From Aphanothece sacrum FPU1 (GTDB lineage: Bacteria > Cyanobacteriota > Cyanobacteriia > Cyanobacteriales > Microcystaceae): a stretch of 64,000 bases of DNA. The notes below the pieces were generated by a model. The model saw only the letters and a program-made list of their open reading frames with translations, had not been told where the DNA came from and ran no database searches. This document shows, piece by piece, positions 61,426-64,000 of the stretch. A program made the translations under genes and the position numbers. Each line of letters begins with the position of its first letter. The first letter of the stretch is position 1. The stretch is taken from the NCBI RefSeq assembly GCF_003864295.1, contig NZ_BDQK01000015.1, forward strand, positions 1-64,000, written 5' to 3'.

Positions 61426-61782
61426 ATGTTTGATATTGTTTCCCTTGGGGAATTTTCTCGGAGTCATTGTATTGGCATTTGTGCTTTTTTAGTTCCGGCT
61501 AATTTATTAACAACTTTACTTAGTTTAATTTTTGTGGTAACTAAGCCACCTCGTTTTCAATTACTAACATCGGTTATGATTGGGATTAGTTTCGCTATGA
61601 TTTTATTGCTTCATGTTGCTAGTTGGTGGATAGTGGGTGTAGTTAAATCCCCCACATTTATTTTACTGGCTTTGGGAACTGTTTGTATTGGGTTAAATAG
61701 TTGGGTTATCATGCAATCAAAACAAGATGAACCTTGGTTATCTAGAATGGTGAAAAGAACAGCAATTTTAAAACTTTCTTAG
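61426..61782 (+). CDS. Small multi-pass membrane protein
   Basis: 118 residues with three or four predicted helices (IGICAFLVPANLLTTLLSLI; VMIGISFAMILLLHVASWWI; TFILLALGTVCIGLNSWVIM). No recognised motif. A short cytosolic C terminus is Lys/Arg-rich. Function unknown. Confidence 0.65.
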   Translation: MFDIVSLGEFSRSHCIGICAFLVPANLLTTLLSLIFVVTKPPRFQLLTSVMIGISFAMILLLHVASWWIVGVVKSPTFILLALGTVCIGLNSWVIMQSKQDEPWLSRMVKRTAILKLS

Positions 61783-61977
61783 AGGTTAATTATTGATTTG
61801 ATTTAGGACTTAAGTACAACAGTTGAATATAGCATAAAATCTGGAGGGCTTAATGGTATTAAGCCCCTACAATTATATTAAGTCCCTAAAAAAATTGATT
61901 TTTATCTCGAAAATATACCCAATCTTACCCTAATAATTGCTCATCAGAATCAATATTAAGAATTATTTCAAAATTAC

Positions 61978-62166
61978 GGTTTTACCGGATTTACTATGGT
62001 TAACTAATAATTAATGACAGACTAAAGTCTGATCCTATAAAAACTAAGTCCGCCTGCGCGGACTAAATTATAGGTTGCGTAGGCAACCTTTGTTTGTATA
62101 GCTTAACTCTTTAGAGTTAAAGTCTATTATTTGTGATAATTTAGTATAACTTGTCCGTTAGAACCA
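61978..62166. repeat. Family A MITE
   Basis: GGTTTTACCGGATTTACTATG (left end, diverged) and CATAACTTGTCCGTTAGAAC (right), with the usual hairpins (AAGTCCGCCTGCGCGGACT; GGTTGCGTAGGCAACC). Fills the gap before the histidine kinase and lies 14 bases from its ATG. Confidence 0.8.
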
Positions 62167-62180
62167 AAATTACTAGGCGA

Positions 62181-64000
62181 ATGAACAATAATAACAATCA
62201 GTCTTTACTAGAAAAGTTAAGTGAGTTATCAGATAATTTAGCTTACTTATCTCCCCATGATTTTTTACTACAGTTACCTGATAAAATTTGCCTGATCTTA
62301 AATGTAGATAGTTGTATTCTGTGGATATTAAATGAAAAAGAGCAAAAGTTTCAAGTGGGTTATGCTTCTCAAGAAGTGGATGACGAATATAAAAAAATTG
62401 AGCTTAACTTAAATCATCCGACGATTAAGCGTAATTTTAACTTAAATAATTCTAGTGTAAAAAATAAAGTTTTTTATATAAAAGACCTAAAACAAATAAA
62501 TTTTCGACTAATATCTAAAGAAGAAATTGAAAAAAGGCAGTGGTTTTCTATCGGCACATTAGTGTTAAAAAGCGAACAAAGATTAGTAGGATTGGTTGAC
62601 TTATTGATTAAAAAGACAAATCAACATTTTTCTTTTACGAAAGCAAAAAGAAAGATTTTTAAAATACTAGGAAATTGTGCTGTATCTGCTATCTACAAAT
62701 TAGAATCCGAAGATAGAAAAAAATTACAAAAATTAATACATATTATGCTAGAGATGACTCAAAAATATGCAGACAATGACCTATGGAAACTTTTAGAAAA
62801 AGGAGCATCAAAGTTAGTTGATTTTAAATACATTTGGGTAAGTAAATTAGATCATGCAACTGGTCAACTAAAAACAGCTAATCAAGAAGAAAATTCAGAA
62901 CAAGAAGTCCGAAAATCTTCTATCAATAAAAAGAAAAAAATTGGTATTACAGGTAAAGCGATTGAAGAAGAAAAACCGATTCTTGTTAATGATATTAATA
63001 ACTCTCCCTTGGAAAGTATTTATATTAAACATAATTCAGACACCGTTTCAGAGTTAGATCTTCCTATTGTGATTAATGACATTCCCGTTAGAATTGGTAA
63101 AGAAATGCAATTAGGTTCTAAATCTTTTGGGGTTATTAATCTAGAAAGTGATAAAGAAAATGCCTTTTCTGAAAATGATAAAGAACGTCTCTGGTTATTA
63201 GCTCGTTTTGCGGCTACTCGCTTAGAAAGAATACAATCTGAACAGAAAATTAAACAATTAAGAAGAATTGAAAAACAAATTTTTGAGGCAAAAAACTACG
63301 ATAAAATTATTGAGATTATTATTGAATCAATTACTAATATGTTACAATTCACCTTGATTAATATTTCTTTAATTAATCCTGAACAAACTGCTATTCAAAG
63401 TGAATATGTTGCTGGCAGATTTTTGTCCAAAGATGCTCAAGAAGAATTTAAGAAAGAAGTATCACATTCTTTACAAAGTAATGATATTCAATCAGATATT
63501 ATTAAAAACAGAGAAATAGAAGTTATTGATGAATTTGATGAACGATTTGATGAGGAGATTTATGATAAATATAAACATGGTGATTTAATTAGAGTATTTA
63601 TTCCCATGATTGAACCTTCTACTAATTTAGTCATAGGAACTATTGAAGTTGGCTATGAAAAAAGATATCGTAAATATATTTATGAAGAAGATATTCAAAT
63701 TATCCAGAGTTTGATAGATTATTCTGTTAATTTTCTGGAAAGACTAAGAGCAGGAATGATTGATAAAATCATGCACGAATTTAAGTCCCCTATTGGTGGA
63801 ATTAGAAGTAATGTTGATTTCCTATTACGTCACAAAATTAACGATCAAATAAACAAAATTGAAAAACAGGATAAAGATTATATTATTATCAAATTAAAAG
63901 ATATTTTAACGGATTCAGAAATTTTAGTTAATCAAGTGGGAGAATTAGAATATTTATTAGGAACTCCTAATTCTCGTAAGTTACGGTTTACAAAGACCAA
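62181..64000 (+). CDS. Multi-GAF sensor histidine kinase, cut by the window edge
   Basis: Open from ATG 62181 to the window end (606 codons read, no stop). Three GAF-like domains (about 20-170, 180-350, 365-510), for example FGVINLESDKENAFSENDKERLWLLARFAATRLERI, quoted here in parts: FGVINLESDKENAF and LLARFAATRLERI. The dimerisation/phospho-acceptor box follows, DKIMHEFKSPIGGIRSNVDF with His of HEFKSP. The HATPase domain lies beyond the edge. No GAF Cys typical of bilin binding was noticed, so a ligand other than bilin is likely. The upstream family A MITE occupies the promoter. Confidence 0.85.
   Translation, partial: MNNNNNQSLLEKLSELSDNLAYLSPHDFLLQLPDKICLILNVDSCILWILNEKEQKFQVGYASQEVDDEYKKIELNLNHPTIKRNFNLNNSSVKNKVFYIKDLKQINFRLISKEEIEKRQWFSIGTLVLKSEQRLVGLVDLLIKKTNQHFSFTKAKRKIFKILGNCAVSAIYKLESEDRKKLQKLIHIMLEMTQKYADNDLWKLLEKGASKLVDFKYIWVSKLDHATGQLKTANQEENSEQEVRKSSINKKKKIGITGKAIEEEKPILVNDINNSPLESIYIKHNSDTVSELDLPIVINDIPVRIGKEMQLGSKSFGVINLESDKENAFSENDKERLWLLARFAATRLERIQSEQKIKQLRRIEKQIFEAKNYDKIIEIIIESITNMLQFTLINISLINPEQTAIQSEYVAGRFLSKDAQEEFKKEVSHSLQSNDIQSDIIKNREIEVIDEFDERFDEEIYDKYKHGDLIRVFIPMIEPSTNLVIGTIEVGYEKRYRKYIYEEDIQIIQSLIDYSVNFLERLRAGMIDKIMHEFKSPIGGIRSNVDFLLRHKINDQINKIEKQDKDYIIIKLKDILTDSEILVNQVGELEYLLGTPNSRKLRFTKT

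Overview
The window is cyanobacterial chromosomal DNA, most like the unicellular Crocosphaera/Cyanothece-type lineages. Evidence: phycobilisome genes (cpcD, cpcE), frequent HIP1 octamers (GCGATCGC), a DevBC exporter, PEP-CTERM surface proteins, a cyanobacterial-type LexA, and many dispersed short palindromic elements in an AT-rich background. The species assignment is inference.

Layout. 1-1756: a broken IS200/IS605-type tnpB whose right end abuts cpcD, followed by cpcE. 1989-12000: tRNA-Ala and trhO, then cobalamin genes (cbiD, cbiET, cbiC) mixed with a DUF318/TIGR03943 permease pair, a broken MNT/HEPN module and a YbhN-like membrane protein. 12600-31900: housekeeping and signalling genes: a Ser/Thr kinase-like protein, htpG, a low-complexity pentapeptide-repeat membrane protein with its coiled-coil neighbour, arsR, a penicillin-acylase-family enzyme with an ABC-2 permease, a homologue of plant pathogen-related proteins, lexA, argF, a site-2 protease, tsaB, an M23 peptidase and rimK. 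32300-41800: five PEP-CTERM proteins in two families, three of them in a recent tandem triplication, plus a Uma2 nuclease and devC-devB without devA. 42400-43400: a DUF1350 protein. 43400-55650: an R-body (Reb, 'killing trait') locus. 55900-64000: tRNA-Arg, a K+ channel with RCK domain, argD, galT, hypothetical proteins, and a multi-GAF histidine kinase cut off by the window edge.

The most notable system is the R-body locus. On the plus strand lie an ECF-like sigma factor, an overlapping TPR protein, an EgtD-like methyltransferase, a protein with a complete deaminase-type zinc/catalytic motif (CxE plus PCxxC), and a coiled-coil protein. Facing them on the minus strand are twelve small Reb-family or Reb-like proteins. 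These include a five-copy tandem array, one protein fused to a coiled coil by a (GGGTS)n linker, and a divergent subfamily. A divergently transcribed gene just upstream resembles a STAND NTPase regulator that has lost its NTPase domain. The arrangement suggests a regulated R-body machine with a candidate enzymatic effector. The Reb homology is read directly from sequence; the effector and regulatory roles are inference.

Second theme: short inverted-repeat elements (at least five families) have repeatedly altered genes here. They provide the stop codon and last residues of CbiET, truncate a HEPN toxin gene and a small membrane-protein gene, and nest inside one another with a visible 5-bp target duplication.
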